Source of the DNA: JAXLYE01 sp046351595
Lineage (GTDB): Bacteria; Myxococcota_A; Polyangia; Palsa-1104; JAEUJZ01
Direction: 5' to 3'
Assembly: GCA_046351595.1 (NCBI GenBank)
Contig: JAXLYE010000005.1
Location: 124,001 to 188,000, forward strand
Length of the DNA stretch: 64,000 nucleotides
Numbering within the stretch: position 1 is the first letter of the stretch; the number at the start of each line of letters is the position of its first letter. Position numbers and translations under genes: made by a program. Shown here in pieces: positions 48,789 to 56,775 of the stretch. The notes under the pieces were generated by a model. That model did no database searches. It was given only the letters and a program-made list of their open reading frames with translations, and was not told where the DNA came from.

Positions 48789-50350
48789 ACTACGCTGTGG
48801 CTATCGCCCTGTGCATCTTTGCGCTCGCTGGCGGGCTCGTGGTCGGGCTCCTCGTCGCCCGACGCCTCGGCCCGCGCCCGCTCGCCGACGACGCCGAGCA
48901 GGACCGGCAGCGGCTGCTCGAGACCGCGCGCACCGAGGCCGACCAGATCAAGCGCGACGCGCAGGTCGAGTCCAAGGAGATCCTCTTGCGCGCGCAGGAG
49001 GTCGCCGAGACCGAGCTGCGCGGCCGCCGCGAGGAGGTCGAGCGCGAGGCGCAGCGCCTGGCCAAGCAGGAGGCCGCGCAGGCGCGCAAGGCCGAGCTCC
49101 TCGCCAACCGCGAAGAGGAGCAGAACCGCCGCGAGAAGGGCGTGCAGAGCCGCGAGCAGAGCGCCGAGTCCTCGTTCAAGCGCGCCGAGGACGCCGCCGA
49201 GCAGGCGCGCCTGCGCCTGGAGCAGATCGCGGGCCTGACCGCCGAGCAGGCGCGCGCCCGCATCGCCGACGAGGTGCGCGAGGACGCGCGCAAGCAGGCC
49301 GCGGCCGAGATCAAGCGCATCGAGGACGAGACCCGGGCCACCGCCGACGAGCGCGCGCGCACCATCTTGGCCACCGCGATCCAGCGCTACGCCGGCGAGT
49401 ACGTGGCCGAGCGCACCGTCGCCGTGGTGCCGCTGCCGTCGGACGACATGAAGGGCCGCATCATCGGGCGCGAGGGCCGCAACATCCGCGCGCTCGAGGC
49501 CGCGACCGGCATCGACCTGATCATCGACGACACGCCCGAGGCCGTGATCATCTCGTGCTTCAACCCGGTGCGCCGCGAGATCGCGCGCCTGGCCCTGTCG
49601 CGCATGATCATCGACGGCCGCATCCACCCCACGCGCATCGAGGAGGCCGTGCACAAGGCCGCCGAGGAGGTCGAGCAGCAGTGCAAGGAGGCCGGCGAGC
49701 AGGCCGCCTTCGACCTCGGGCTGCACAAGCTCCACCCCGAGCTCGTGCGCACGCTCGGCAAGCTGCGCTACCGCTCGGCCGGCGCGCAGAACCTCCTTGG
49801 GCACTCGATCGAGGTCGGCTGGCTCGCCGGCGCCATGGCGGCGGAGCTCGGCCTCAACGTCAAGCAGGCGCGGCGCGCGGGCCTGCTCCACGACATCGGG
49901 CGCGCGCTCGATCAGGACCACGAGGGCTCGCACTCGGCGGTCGGCGCGGCGCTCTGCAAGAAGCTCGGCGAGCACCAGCGCATCGTCGAGGCCGTGGCCT
50001 CGCACCACGGCGAGCGGCCGCCGCAGGGCATGCTCGACTTCCTGGTCGACGCGGCCAACCAGCTGTCGGCGCAGCGGCCGGGCGCGCGGCGCGAGCTCCT
50101 GGAGTCGTACATCCAGCGGCTGCACGCGCTGGAGAAGCTGTGCACCAGCCACCCCGGCGTCGAGAAGGCCTACGCCATCCAGGCCGGCCGCGAGGTCCGC
50201 ATCTTCGTCGAGAACGACAAGGTCTCGGACGAGCAGGCGGTCCTTCTGTCGCGCGACATCGCCAAGAAGATCGAGGACGAGGCCACCTACCCGGGCCAGG
50301 TCCGCGTCTGCGTGGTGCGCGAGACCCGCTCGACCGAGTACGCGCGCTAA
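48785..50350 (+). CDS. rny: Ribonuclease Y
   Basis: 521 residues from GTG 48785. Order as in RNase Y: an N-terminal TM helix (ALCIFALAGGLVVGLLVAR), a long coiled coil rich in Glu, Arg and Ala (about 35-200), a KH domain (GRIIGREGRNIRALEAATG), and an HD phosphohydrolase domain with the metal pair in LLHDIGRALD and VASHHGERPP. It is a membrane-attached endoribonuclease that starts mRNA decay. It ends the zapA/cyclo-ligase operon and is followed by a non-coding array of tandem repeats. Confidence 0.97.
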   Translation: MNYAVAIALCIFALAGGLVVGLLVARRLGPRPLADDAEQDRQRLLETARTEADQIKRDAQVESKEILLRAQEVAETELRGRREEVEREAQRLAKQEAAQARKAELLANREEEQNRREKGVQSREQSAESSFKRAEDAAEQARLRLEQIAGLTAEQARARIADEVREDARKQAAAEIKRIEDETRATADERARTILATAIQRYAGEYVAERTVAVVPLPSDDMKGRIIGREGRNIRALEAATGIDLIIDDTPEAVIISCFNPVRREIARLALSRMIIDGRIHPTRIEEAVHKAAEEVEQQCKEAGEQAAFDLGLHKLHPELVRTLGKLRYRSAGAQNLLGHSIEVGWLAGAMAAELGLNVKQARRAGLLHDIGRALDQDHEGSHSAVGAALCKKLGEHQRIVEAVASHHGERPPQGMLDFLVDAANQLSAQRPGARRELLESYIQRLHALEKLCTSHPGVEKAYAIQAGREVRIFVENDKVSDEQAVLLSRDIAKKIEDEATYPGQVRVCVVRETRSTEYAR

Positions 50351-50859
50351 GTATTCAGCCAATTTTGCTGCAAGAGCGGGTGGCGCCGGAGGCAGGGATC
50401 CCGGCGCGCCAGCGACGGGATGCCGCAGGCGACAGGACCCGCGTCCGTCCCCGGGTGTTGCATTTCTTTTGGCGTTGTACTTAGGCGCGGCGGGAGCGGC
50501 CGGCGCGCGAGCAGGCGGCGGTCCTGCGCGGGGCGGGGCGGGGCCGCGGCGCCCTCTCGGGCGGGTCCGGCGCTGCAAAATCGCCGGGAACCGACCTCCG
50601 GCGCATTTTGCAGACGCAAGACCGTTCCCAGGAGCGGTCGGGACCGATTTTACGGATGCAAAACCGGTCCAAAACGCGATCGGGACACGATTTTACGGAT
50701 GCAAAACCGTTCCGAAGCGCGGTCGGGACCGATTTTACGGATGCAAAACCGTTCCGAAGCGCGGTCGGGACCGATTTTACGGATGCAAAACCGTTCCGAA
50801 GCGCGGTCGGGACCGATTTTGCAGCCGCAGCGCGCCCCGCCGCCCTGGGCGCCCGGGCC
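50351..50859. other. Convergent intergenic region rny-bioB holding a tandem array
   Basis: 509 bp. The section 50603-50824 is a tandem array of 42-bp units. The flanks are GC-rich and have no gene. The repeat is open in several frames on the plus strand, but the peptide has no start and simply repeats the DNA unit. Confidence 0.8.
50603..50824. repeat. 42-bp direct tandem repeat, four full copies with degenerate ends
   Basis: Copies of gattttacggatgcaaaacc.. start at 50646 (43 bp, variant), 50689, 50731 and 50773; a truncated copy begins at 50815 and a degenerate copy at about 50603. The copies at 50731 and 50773 are identical over the full 42 bp. Each unit has an imperfect inverted pair (acgg..ccgt around atgcaaaa). 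ctgcaaaat at 50573-50581 and attttgcag at 50816-50824 are inverted around the array. No unique spacers separate the copies. Confidence 0.95.
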
Positions 50860-51939
50860 TCAAAAGCTCGCGGCTTCGGGGTCGTGGAGGGACAGGCTGG
50901 CCTCGGGCGGGGCGGCGCGCAGGCCGGCGGCGCGCAGGAGCTCCTGGTCCTCGTCCGCGCCGGGGTTGGGCGTGGTCAGCAGGCGGTCGCCGTAGAAGAT
51001 CGAGTTGGCGCCGGCAAAAAAACACATCACCTGCGCCTCGCGCGAAAGCTGCGTGCGGCCCGCGGACAGGCGGATGCGGCTTTGGGGCATGAGCACGCGC
51101 GCGGTCGCGATCATGCGCACCAGCTCCAGCGGGTCGACGGTGGGGCGGTCGCCGAGCGGCGTGCCCTCGACCGGCACCAGGGCGTTGATCGGCACGCTCT
51201 CGGGCGGCGGAGAGAGCGACGCCAGCGTCTGCAGCATGGCGCAGCGGTCGTCGATCGACTCGCCCATGCCGATGATGCCGCCCGAGCACACGGTGATGCC
51301 GGCGTGGCGCACGCGCTCGATGGTGCGCAGGCGGTCGTCGTAGGTCCGGGTCGAGATGATGCGGTCGTAGAAGGCGCGGCTGGTGTCGAGGTTGTGGTTG
51401 TAGGCGGACAGCCCGGCCTCGGCCAGGCGCTGCGCCTGCTCGTCGCTCAGCATGCCGAGCGTGACGCACGCCTCCAGGCCCAGCGAGCGCACGCCGCGCA
51501 CCATGTCGAGCACGCGGTCGAAGGCGGGGCCGTCCTTGACCTCGCGCCAGGCTGCGCCCATGCAGAAGCGGGTGGCGCCGTTGTCGCGCGCGCGCGCCGC
51601 GCTCTGCACCACCTCGTCGACGGTGAGGAAGCGCTCGGCGGCGACGGCGTCGTGGTGCGAAGACTGCGGGCAGTAGCCGCAGTCCTCGGCGCAGCCGCCG
51701 GTCTTGACCGACAGCAGCGTGCACAGCTGGACCTCGTCGGTGGCGTGGTGCTGGCGGTGCACGCTCTGGGCGCGGAAGAGCAGCTCGGGCAGCGGCAGGT
51801 CGTGCAGCGCGCGGATGGCGTGCAGCTCGAGCTCGGGGCGCGGCGCGGCCTGCGCGGCCGTCGTAGCCTGGGCGGCCTGGGGATCGAGAGCCGCGCGGCG
51901 CCGGAGCAGCGCCGCGGACGGGATGGGGTCGTTCGGCAT
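50860..51939 (-). CDS. bioB: Biotin synthase
   Basis: 359 residues. The radical-SAM motif GGCAEDCGYCPQS gives Cys83, Cys87 and Cys90 for the 4Fe-4S cluster. Other family blocks: LLSVKTGGC, RFCMGAAWREVKDG, CVTLGML, AYNHNLDTS, YDDRLRTIERVRHAGI, CSGGIIGMGES and SREAQVMCFFAGANSIFYGDRLLTTPNP, with the Arg/Cys ligands of the 2Fe-2S cluster in that area. It inserts sulfur into dethiobiotin (EC 2.8.1.6). It begins 12 bp after the anmK stop. A TATAAG box lies in that small gap, so it may also have its own promoter. No other bio genes are near. Confidence 0.97.
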   Translation of the reverse strand: MPNDPIPSAALLRRRAALDPQAAQATTAAQAAPRPELELHAIRALHDLPLPELLFRAQSVHRQHHATDEVQLCTLLSVKTGGCAEDCGYCPQSSHHDAVAAERFLTVDEVVQSAARARDNGATRFCMGAAWREVKDGPAFDRVLDMVRGVRSLGLEACVTLGMLSDEQAQRLAEAGLSAYNHNLDTSRAFYDRIISTRTYDDRLRTIERVRHAGITVCSGGIIGMGESIDDRCAMLQTLASLSPPPESVPINALVPVEGTPLGDRPTVDPLELVRMIATARVLMPQSRIRLSAGRTQLSREAQVMCFFAGANSIFYGDRLLTTPNPGADEDQELLRAAGLRAAPPEASLSLHDPEAASF

Positions 51940-51951
51940 GCCGCGCTTATA

Positions 51952-53151
51952 TCACAGCGCTCGTCGCTGCGAAGCCGGCGGCGGCAGGCAGATCTTGCCC
52001 AGCACCGCGGGCAGCGCGGCGCCGGTCACCGAAGGCAGGTTGGTCGGCTCGCCGTGCACCGCCTGCACCGCCAGGAGCGCGAAGGCCACCGCCTCCTTGT
52101 TGTCGATGTCGACGTGCCCGTCCGCGCTCTCGAGCCTGCGCACCGGGATGGGGTCGAGCAGCCGCTGCAGGCTCGCCATCAGCGTGCGGTTGTGGGCGCC
52201 GCCGCCGGAGACCATCAGCTCGTCGATGCCGAGCGGGCGCAGGCTGTCGGCGATGGCGCGCGCGGTCAGCGCCACCGCGGTCGCCAGCAGGTCGAGCGGC
52301 CGGCGGTCGGCGAAGCGGCCGAGCAGGGCGTGCGCGAAGGGGCGACCGTAGCGCTCGCGGCCCGTCGACTTGGGCGGCGGCCGGCGCAGGTAGTCGTCGT
52401 CGAGCAGGTGCGCGAGCACGTCGGGCAGCACCTGCCCGCGCGCCGAGAGCTGGCCGTCGAGATCGAGCTCGAGCGTCCCGCCCGAGGCGACCTTTGCCAG
52501 CGCGTCGATCAGCATGTTGCCGGGGCCGTTGTCGAAGGCGATGACGTCCTCGGCGCGGTCGGCGAGCACGGTGACGTTGGCGATGCCGCCGATGTTCTGC
52601 AGCGCACGGCGGCGGCCCGGCTCGCGGAACAGGACGTAGTCGGCGTAGGGCACGAGCGGCGCACCCTCGCCGCCCAGCGCCACGTCCGCGACCCGGAAGT
52701 CGCCGACGGTGACGACGCCGGTGCGGGCGGCGATGACGGCGGGCTCGCCGAGCTGCAGCGTCGAGGGCACGGAGCCGTCCTGGCTGGCCGAGGGCGGCTG
52801 GTGCCAGACCGTCTGGCCGTGGCTGCCGATCAGATCGACGGGGTCCGGGCCGGACGATACGCCCAGCTCCGCGAGCAGGCGCAGCGCCCCGGACGCGAAC
52901 AGCTCGCCGAGGCGGAAGTTGGCCTCGCAGACGGCGCGCGACGGCAGATCCGGGCGGAACAGGCCGTGGAGGTACTCGCGCTCCGCGGCCGAGTACGGGT
53001 AGGTCCGCGCCTGCACCGAGAGGACCCGCGCCCCGAGGCCGTGCCCTTCGATGGTGACTAGCGCGCAGTCAAGCCCGTCGGCCGACGTGCCGGACATCAG
53101 GCCCAGCACCCTCTTTTGCGGCTTCTCCAGGAGGCGTGCGAGCGGGTGCAC
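51952..53151 (-). CDS. anmK: Anhydro-N-acetylmuramic acid kinase
   Basis: 399 residues. The ASKHA-fold ATPase signature GLMSGTSADGLDCALV is at about residues 16-31, then LIGSHGQTVWHQP, LQLGEPAVIAARTGVVTVGD, NIGGIANVTVL, FDNGPGNMLID and LMVSGGGAHNRTLM. It cleaves and phosphorylates 1,6-anhydro-MurNAc to MurNAc-6-phosphate (EC 2.7.1.170) in cell-wall recycling. bioB follows in the same direction after 12 bp. No murQ or other recycling gene is adjacent. Confidence 0.96.
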   Translation of the reverse strand: MHPLARLLEKPQKRVLGLMSGTSADGLDCALVTIEGHGLGARVLSVQARTYPYSAAEREYLHGLFRPDLPSRAVCEANFRLGELFASGALRLLAELGVSSGPDPVDLIGSHGQTVWHQPPSASQDGSVPSTLQLGEPAVIAARTGVVTVGDFRVADVALGGEGAPLVPYADYVLFREPGRRRALQNIGGIANVTVLADRAEDVIAFDNGPGNMLIDALAKVASGGTLELDLDGQLSARGQVLPDVLAHLLDDDYLRRPPPKSTGRERYGRPFAHALLGRFADRRPLDLLATAVALTARAIADSLRPLGIDELMVSGGGAHNRTLMASLQRLLDPIPVRRLESADGHVDIDNKEAVAFALLAVQAVHGEPTNLPSVTGAALPAVLGKICLPPPASQRRAL

Positions 53152-53267
53152 GGTGAAGTCATCCCTGCGCCGAGGCGCCCGAGATTGGAGGACCCGTACC
53201 GATCAGCCGTCGGTGCGGGGCAGGACCCGAGCCGACCAGCCATCGGTGCGATGCCGCTGGCCAGCGG

Positions 53268-53807
53268 CTAGTAGTCGTCGTTGCCGTCCCAGCGCCACTT
53301 GCCGCGCTCGCGCTCCTCGGGACGGCCGGGGGTGCGCTTCTCCTTGGCCTTCTTGTCAGGCTTGGAGTTGTGGCGGCGTCCGCTCTCGCGGTTGGGCTCG
53401 ACCATCATCGGCGGCGGGCCACCGAAGGGGCGCGGGCCGCCGAAGGGGCGCGGACCGCCGGGGCCGGGCGGGCCGCCGCGATCGTGACCGCCGCCCGGAG
53501 CGCCTGCGGGACCGCCGTCGGGCCGAGGCCGCGGCGCCGGACGCGGAGCCCCGGGGACCCGCTCCTGCGCCTTCTCAACAAACACCGTGCGGCCAGCGAG
53601 GATCTTGTTGTTCCACTCGTTGATGGCCGAGTCGGCGTCCGCTTCCGTCGCGACCTCGACGAAGGCAAACCCGCGCGGACGGCTTGTCTCGCGGTCCACA
53701 GCGATGCGCACGCTCCGTACGGTCCGTCCGTTCTGGGAGAACGCATCCCGCAGCTCCTGCTCCGTGATGGAGTAGGACAGGTTGCCAACAAACAGCTTGC
53801 AGCTCAT
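53268..53807 (-). CDS. RRM-type RNA-binding protein
   Basis: 179 residues. One RRM occupies residues 4-80, with RNP2 LFVGNL (5-10) and RNP1 RGFAFVEV (45-52) and the expected aromatic positions. The C-terminal 100 residues are Gly/Pro/Arg-rich with RPFGGP repeats, then a very basic tail (KPDKKAKEKRTPGRP) ending WRWDGNDDY. Small single-RRM proteins of this type are common in cyanobacteria and myxobacteria, where some are cold-induced. The ATG has GAAGAGAAGGAG upstream. Confidence 0.92.
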   Translation of the reverse strand: MSCKLFVGNLSYSITEQELRDAFSQNGRTVRSVRIAVDRETSRPRGFAFVEVATEADADSAINEWNNKILAGRTVFVEKAQERVPGAPRPAPRPRPDGGPAGAPGGGHDRGGPPGPGGPRPFGGPRPFGGPPPMMVEPNRESGRRHNSKPDKKAKEKRTPGRPEERERGKWRWDGNDDY

Positions 53808-54246
53808 TTGCTCCTTCTCTTCAGCCTCTTCTGGGTCAGCGGGTCACCGTCGCCCACCCTGCCGTCGCCGCGTGCCATTCGTGACTCTCGTGTAGGTCGC
53901 GAGCGAATAGAGGACGACAAGTGAATCCACGATAGGAGCGTTTCCAGGGCAAGGCAAGACACTTTGTTGCGGCGCGTAACGGCGGGAAGCGCCGAGACAT
54001 CCTGACGGAGCGCGCTCAAAAAAACGGGGTCAGGCCGATCCTGATGGCGCGGGCCGCCCGCCTCGAGGCGTGCTCCTCGTCGCTGGCGCGGCGCGGCTTT
54101 GCGCGTGGCTCTGCCGTGTGAATGGCAGCCGACGTACACTCGTATCATCTGCAAAATGGCCGGTACGCGATGACCGGCCGCACGAAGACGGTATGACGAG
54201 CCGCAGGATTTGCCGTATTACCGGGCAGAAGGGATCAGGAGAACCG
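53808..54246. other. Divergent region between the RRM and DUF6600-like genes
   Basis: 439 bp. Besides the predicted RRM promoter I see no gene. GGAG in atcaggagaaccg is the ribosome site of the DUF6600-like gene. An open plus-strand frame runs through part of the area, but without conserved content. Confidence 0.6.
53929..53957 (-). promoter_or_regulatory. Predicted promoter of the RRM gene
   Basis: Minus-strand TTGCCT (53957-53952) and TATCGT (53934-53929) are 17 bp apart. The start codon is about 120 bp further on, leaving a leader long enough for RNA-level control, as in cold-responsive genes (inference). Confidence 0.35.
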
Positions 54247-55830
54247 ATGCACTCGACGAGACGTGCCCGCCTTTTCGCCGCCGCCGCTGCTGCCGCCGCG
54301 GCGCTGGGAATCTTCGATCTGGGGGCCTCGCCCTCGGGAGTCGCGGGGCTGGGCCTCGGGCGGGCGCTCGCCGACGGGCCGGAAGACTACGGCTACTACA
54401 ACCAGGATCCCGGCGCCGACCCCAGCGCCGATCCCAACGCCAACCCCGCGCTCGGGCAGGTCTACCAGCCGCCACCCGAGGGCGTCTGCTTCGACGACAA
54501 CAACCAGGCCTACGACTGCTCCAAGGACGAGGACTTCGCCAGCTACAGCCAGGTCGACGACGGCTACGACCCCGTCGCGTACCAGGACTTCCGTGACGCG
54601 CTCATGCCGTACGGCTCGTGGCTTGAGACGGCGCAGTACGGGCAGGTCTGGATCCCGTCGCCGGCGTCGACCGGGCAGGACTTCCAGCCGTATCTCAGCA
54701 ACGGCCGCTGGGTCTTCACCGACTACGGCTGGACCTGGGTCTCGGAGTACAGCTGGGGCTGGGCGCCGTTCCACTACGGGCGCTGGGTGACGCTTCAGAA
54801 CCACGGCTGGGCCTGGGTCCCGGGGCGCGTCTGGGGCCCGGCCTGGGTGCACTGGCGCGCCGGCGGCGGCTACGTCGGCTGGGCGCCGCTGCCGCCGCGC
54901 GGGGTGCGCATCGCCCCGCCGGTCGTCGGCGCCCGCTTCAGCCCGTGGTGCTTCGTGCCGACCACGTACATCACGGCGCCGCGCCTGTCGCGCGTCGACT
55001 TTGGCCTTCTGCCCGGCATCTACGTCCGCACGACGATCGCGAACGACTTCCGCGCGATCGGCACCAGCCGCGTCATCGTCGGGCCGCCTTCGCACTTCCT
55101 GCCGGCGGTGCGGGTCACGCCGTCGCCGCTGCGGATGTGGGCCCCGGCGATGCCGCGCGCCCAGATCGTCGTGCGCCCGGGCGTGCCGCTGATGTCGCGG
55201 CCGTACTACGCGCCGTACCAGCGCGCCAACTATGCGCCGGGCGGTCGTCCCTACGGGGGCTATGGCTCCTACGGGGCGCCGGTGGTGCGGCCCGCTCCGG
55301 TGTACCGGCCGGGACCGATGCCGCCGCCGGTGTATCAGCACCCGGGGCCGCGGCCGGCGCCGGGCTATCAGCACCCGGGACCGATGCCGCCGCCGGTGTA
55401 CCAGAACCCGGGGCCGCGGCCGGGGCCGGTGTATCAGAACCCGGGGCCGATGCCGCCGCCGGTGTATCAGCACCCGGGCCCGCGGCCGGCGCCGGGCTAT
55501 CAGAACCCGGGACCGATGCCGCCGCCGGTGTACCAGAACCCGGGGCCGGGGCCGGCGCCGCCGGTGTTCCAGCACCCCAGCCCGCCGCCGGTGTACCAGA
55601 ACCCGGGGCCGCGGCCGGCGCCGCCGGTGTTCCAGCACCCCAGCCCGAGCCCGCCGCCGGTCTATCACCCGGCGCCGCGGCCGTCACCGCCGGTGTTCCA
55701 GCACCCGAGCCCGCCGCCGGTGATGCAGCACCCGAGCCCGCCGCCGGTGCACCACCAGGCCCCGAGCCACTCGCCGCCGGTGTTCCAGCGGCCGGCCGGC
55801 GGCACCATCCGCGTCGGCCCGCCGCGCTGA
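54247..55830 (+). CDS. DUF6600-like secreted protein with Pro-rich repeat tail
   Basis: 527 residues from ATG 54247. The signal-peptide-like start (LFAAAAAAAAALGIFDL) is followed by a Tyr/Asp/Gln-rich segment, then a domain of repeated aromatic motifs: LMPYGSWLETAQYGQVWIPS, GRWVFTDYGWTWVSEYSWGW, APFHYGRWVTLQNHGWAWVP and GRVWGPAWVHWRAGGGYVGW, which is the pattern of the DUF6600 family of exported proteins. From about residue 355 the tail consists of Pro-rich 22-residue repeats (PPPVYQHPGPRPAP type) and shorter variants. It is probably in the envelope or outside the cell. Function not established. Confidence 0.82.
   Translation: MHSTRRARLFAAAAAAAAALGIFDLGASPSGVAGLGLGRALADGPEDYGYYNQDPGADPSADPNANPALGQVYQPPPEGVCFDDNNQAYDCSKDEDFASYSQVDDGYDPVAYQDFRDALMPYGSWLETAQYGQVWIPSPASTGQDFQPYLSNGRWVFTDYGWTWVSEYSWGWAPFHYGRWVTLQNHGWAWVPGRVWGPAWVHWRAGGGYVGWAPLPPRGVRIAPPVVGARFSPWCFVPTTYITAPRLSRVDFGLLPGIYVRTTIANDFRAIGTSRVIVGPPSHFLPAVRVTPSPLRMWAPAMPRAQIVVRPGVPLMSRPYYAPYQRANYAPGGRPYGGYGSYGAPVVRPAPVYRPGPMPPPVYQHPGPRPAPGYQHPGPMPPPVYQNPGPRPGPVYQNPGPMPPPVYQHPGPRPAPGYQNPGPMPPPVYQNPGPGPAPPVFQHPSPPPVYQNPGPRPAPPVFQHPSPSPPPVYHPAPRPSPPVFQHPSPPPVMQHPSPPPVHHQAPSHSPPVFQRPAGGTIRVGPPR
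55315..55578 (+). repeat. 66-bp tandem repeat in the Pro-rich tail
   Basis: Units beginning ccgatgccgccgccggtg start at 55315, 55381, 55447 and 55513, exactly 66 bp (22 codons) apart. After 55560 only shortened and mixed versions continue. All copies keep the reading frame. Confidence 0.93.
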
Positions 55831-55878
55831 GCCGGTGCGGCGCTCGCGGGCGCCGCGATGAAACCCAGGCTGGTGCGG

Positions 55879-56628
55879 CTACAGCGGGCCGCCGGCCGCC
55901 GCGGTCCACGGGCCGGTCGGGCTCTGCACCTGCTCCGAGGTCTTGCCGAAGCGGCGCTCGCGCTGGCCGTAGTCCGCGAGCGCGCGCGAAAGATCCGTGC
56001 CGCTGAAGGCGGGCCACGGCGCGCCGGTGAAGAACAGCTCGGCGTACGCGCCCTCGAACGTCAGCGCATCGGTCAGCTGCCGCAGCGGCCCGGTGCGCAC
56101 GATCAGATCCGGCCGCGGCAGCGGCGCCGTCGCCAGCTCGGCCTCGATCGCCTCCTCGTCGATGGCGTCGAGCGGGCGCACGCCGGCCGCGACCTCGCCG
56201 AGCAGCAGCCGCGCGACGCGCACCAGATCCGCCCGCCCACGGTAGCCGCACAGCAGCGTCACCTGCATGCCGCTGTGGCCCTCGGTCGCGCTGGCCGCGG
56301 CCTGCATCGCCGTGTGCAGCGCGCGCGGCACCGTGCCGAGGTCACCGGCGCAGCGCAGCCGCACGCCCAGGCGCCGCAAGAGCGGCGCGGCCGCCTGCAG
56401 CTCGGCGTCCAGGACCGCCGCGGCCGCCGGGTGCGCGGCCCGTCCGTCGAAGCCGTCGAGCCCGATGAGCGTGAGCTGGTGCACGCCCAGCTCGCTGGCG
56501 GCGATGATCGCGGCCTCGGTCGCCTGGGCCCCGGCGCGCAGGCCGATGCGCGGATCCAGGCCGCGCGCCCGCGCCCAGGCGATCGAGCCTCGGGCGACCA
56601 GGGCGATGTGACTCGGGTGTTTCTTCAT
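55879..56628 (-). CDS. UppS-like cis-prenyltransferase homolog lacking the catalytic Asp
   Basis: 249 residues from ATG 56628 with GGAG about 9 bp upstream. The fold is that of undecaprenyl diphosphate synthase: HIALVARGSIAWARARG at the N-terminus aligns with HVAIIMDGNGRWAKKQG, LTLIGLD with the next strand, and RPDLIVRTGPL, AYAELFFTGAPWPAF and DYGQRERRFGK with the C-terminal blocks. The essential Asp of MDGNGRW is Arg13, the Asn is Ser15 and the Arg is Ala17, so it probably cannot make polyprenyl diphosphate by the usual mechanism. It could be a non-catalytic partner like eukaryotic NgBR/Nus1 or have a new role. It is monocistronic as far as can be seen: 147 bp separate it from the PEGA-like gene upstream. 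Confidence 0.8.
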   Translation of the reverse strand: MKKHPSHIALVARGSIAWARARGLDPRIGLRAGAQATEAAIIAASELGVHQLTLIGLDGFDGRAAHPAAAAVLDAELQAAAPLLRRLGVRLRCAGDLGTVPRALHTAMQAAASATEGHSGMQVTLLCGYRGRADLVRVARLLLGEVAAGVRPLDAIDEEAIEAELATAPLPRPDLIVRTGPLRQLTDALTFEGAYAELFFTGAPWPAFSGTDLSRALADYGQRERRFGKTSEQVQSPTGPWTAAAGGPL

Positions 56629-56775
56629 CCAATAAGCTCCAAGCTGTAGTCGGCGCGACCGCGAGCGGCCTGCGCTAGGTCCTACGCTGCGGTCGGTCCG
56701 TGAAGAGCGGGTACGCACACAGCGAAGATCTGGTGAAGGACCGCACCGCGACGGGGTCTGCGCGGCGGCGCGCGG

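Noticed and set aside
50603..50824. The 42-bp array as a CRISPR
   Set aside because: Copies are directly adjacent with no unique spacers, and no cas genes are present.
50608..53061. A plus-strand frame starting in the 42-bp array with repeated DRFYGCK or ILRMQN peptides
   Set aside because: The peptide only mirrors the DNA repeat, and the frame continues antisense to bioB and anmK.
54145..54180. tgcaaaatggccgg near 54150 as a stray copy of the 42-bp repeat
   Set aside because: Only about nine bases match; chance similarity is likely.
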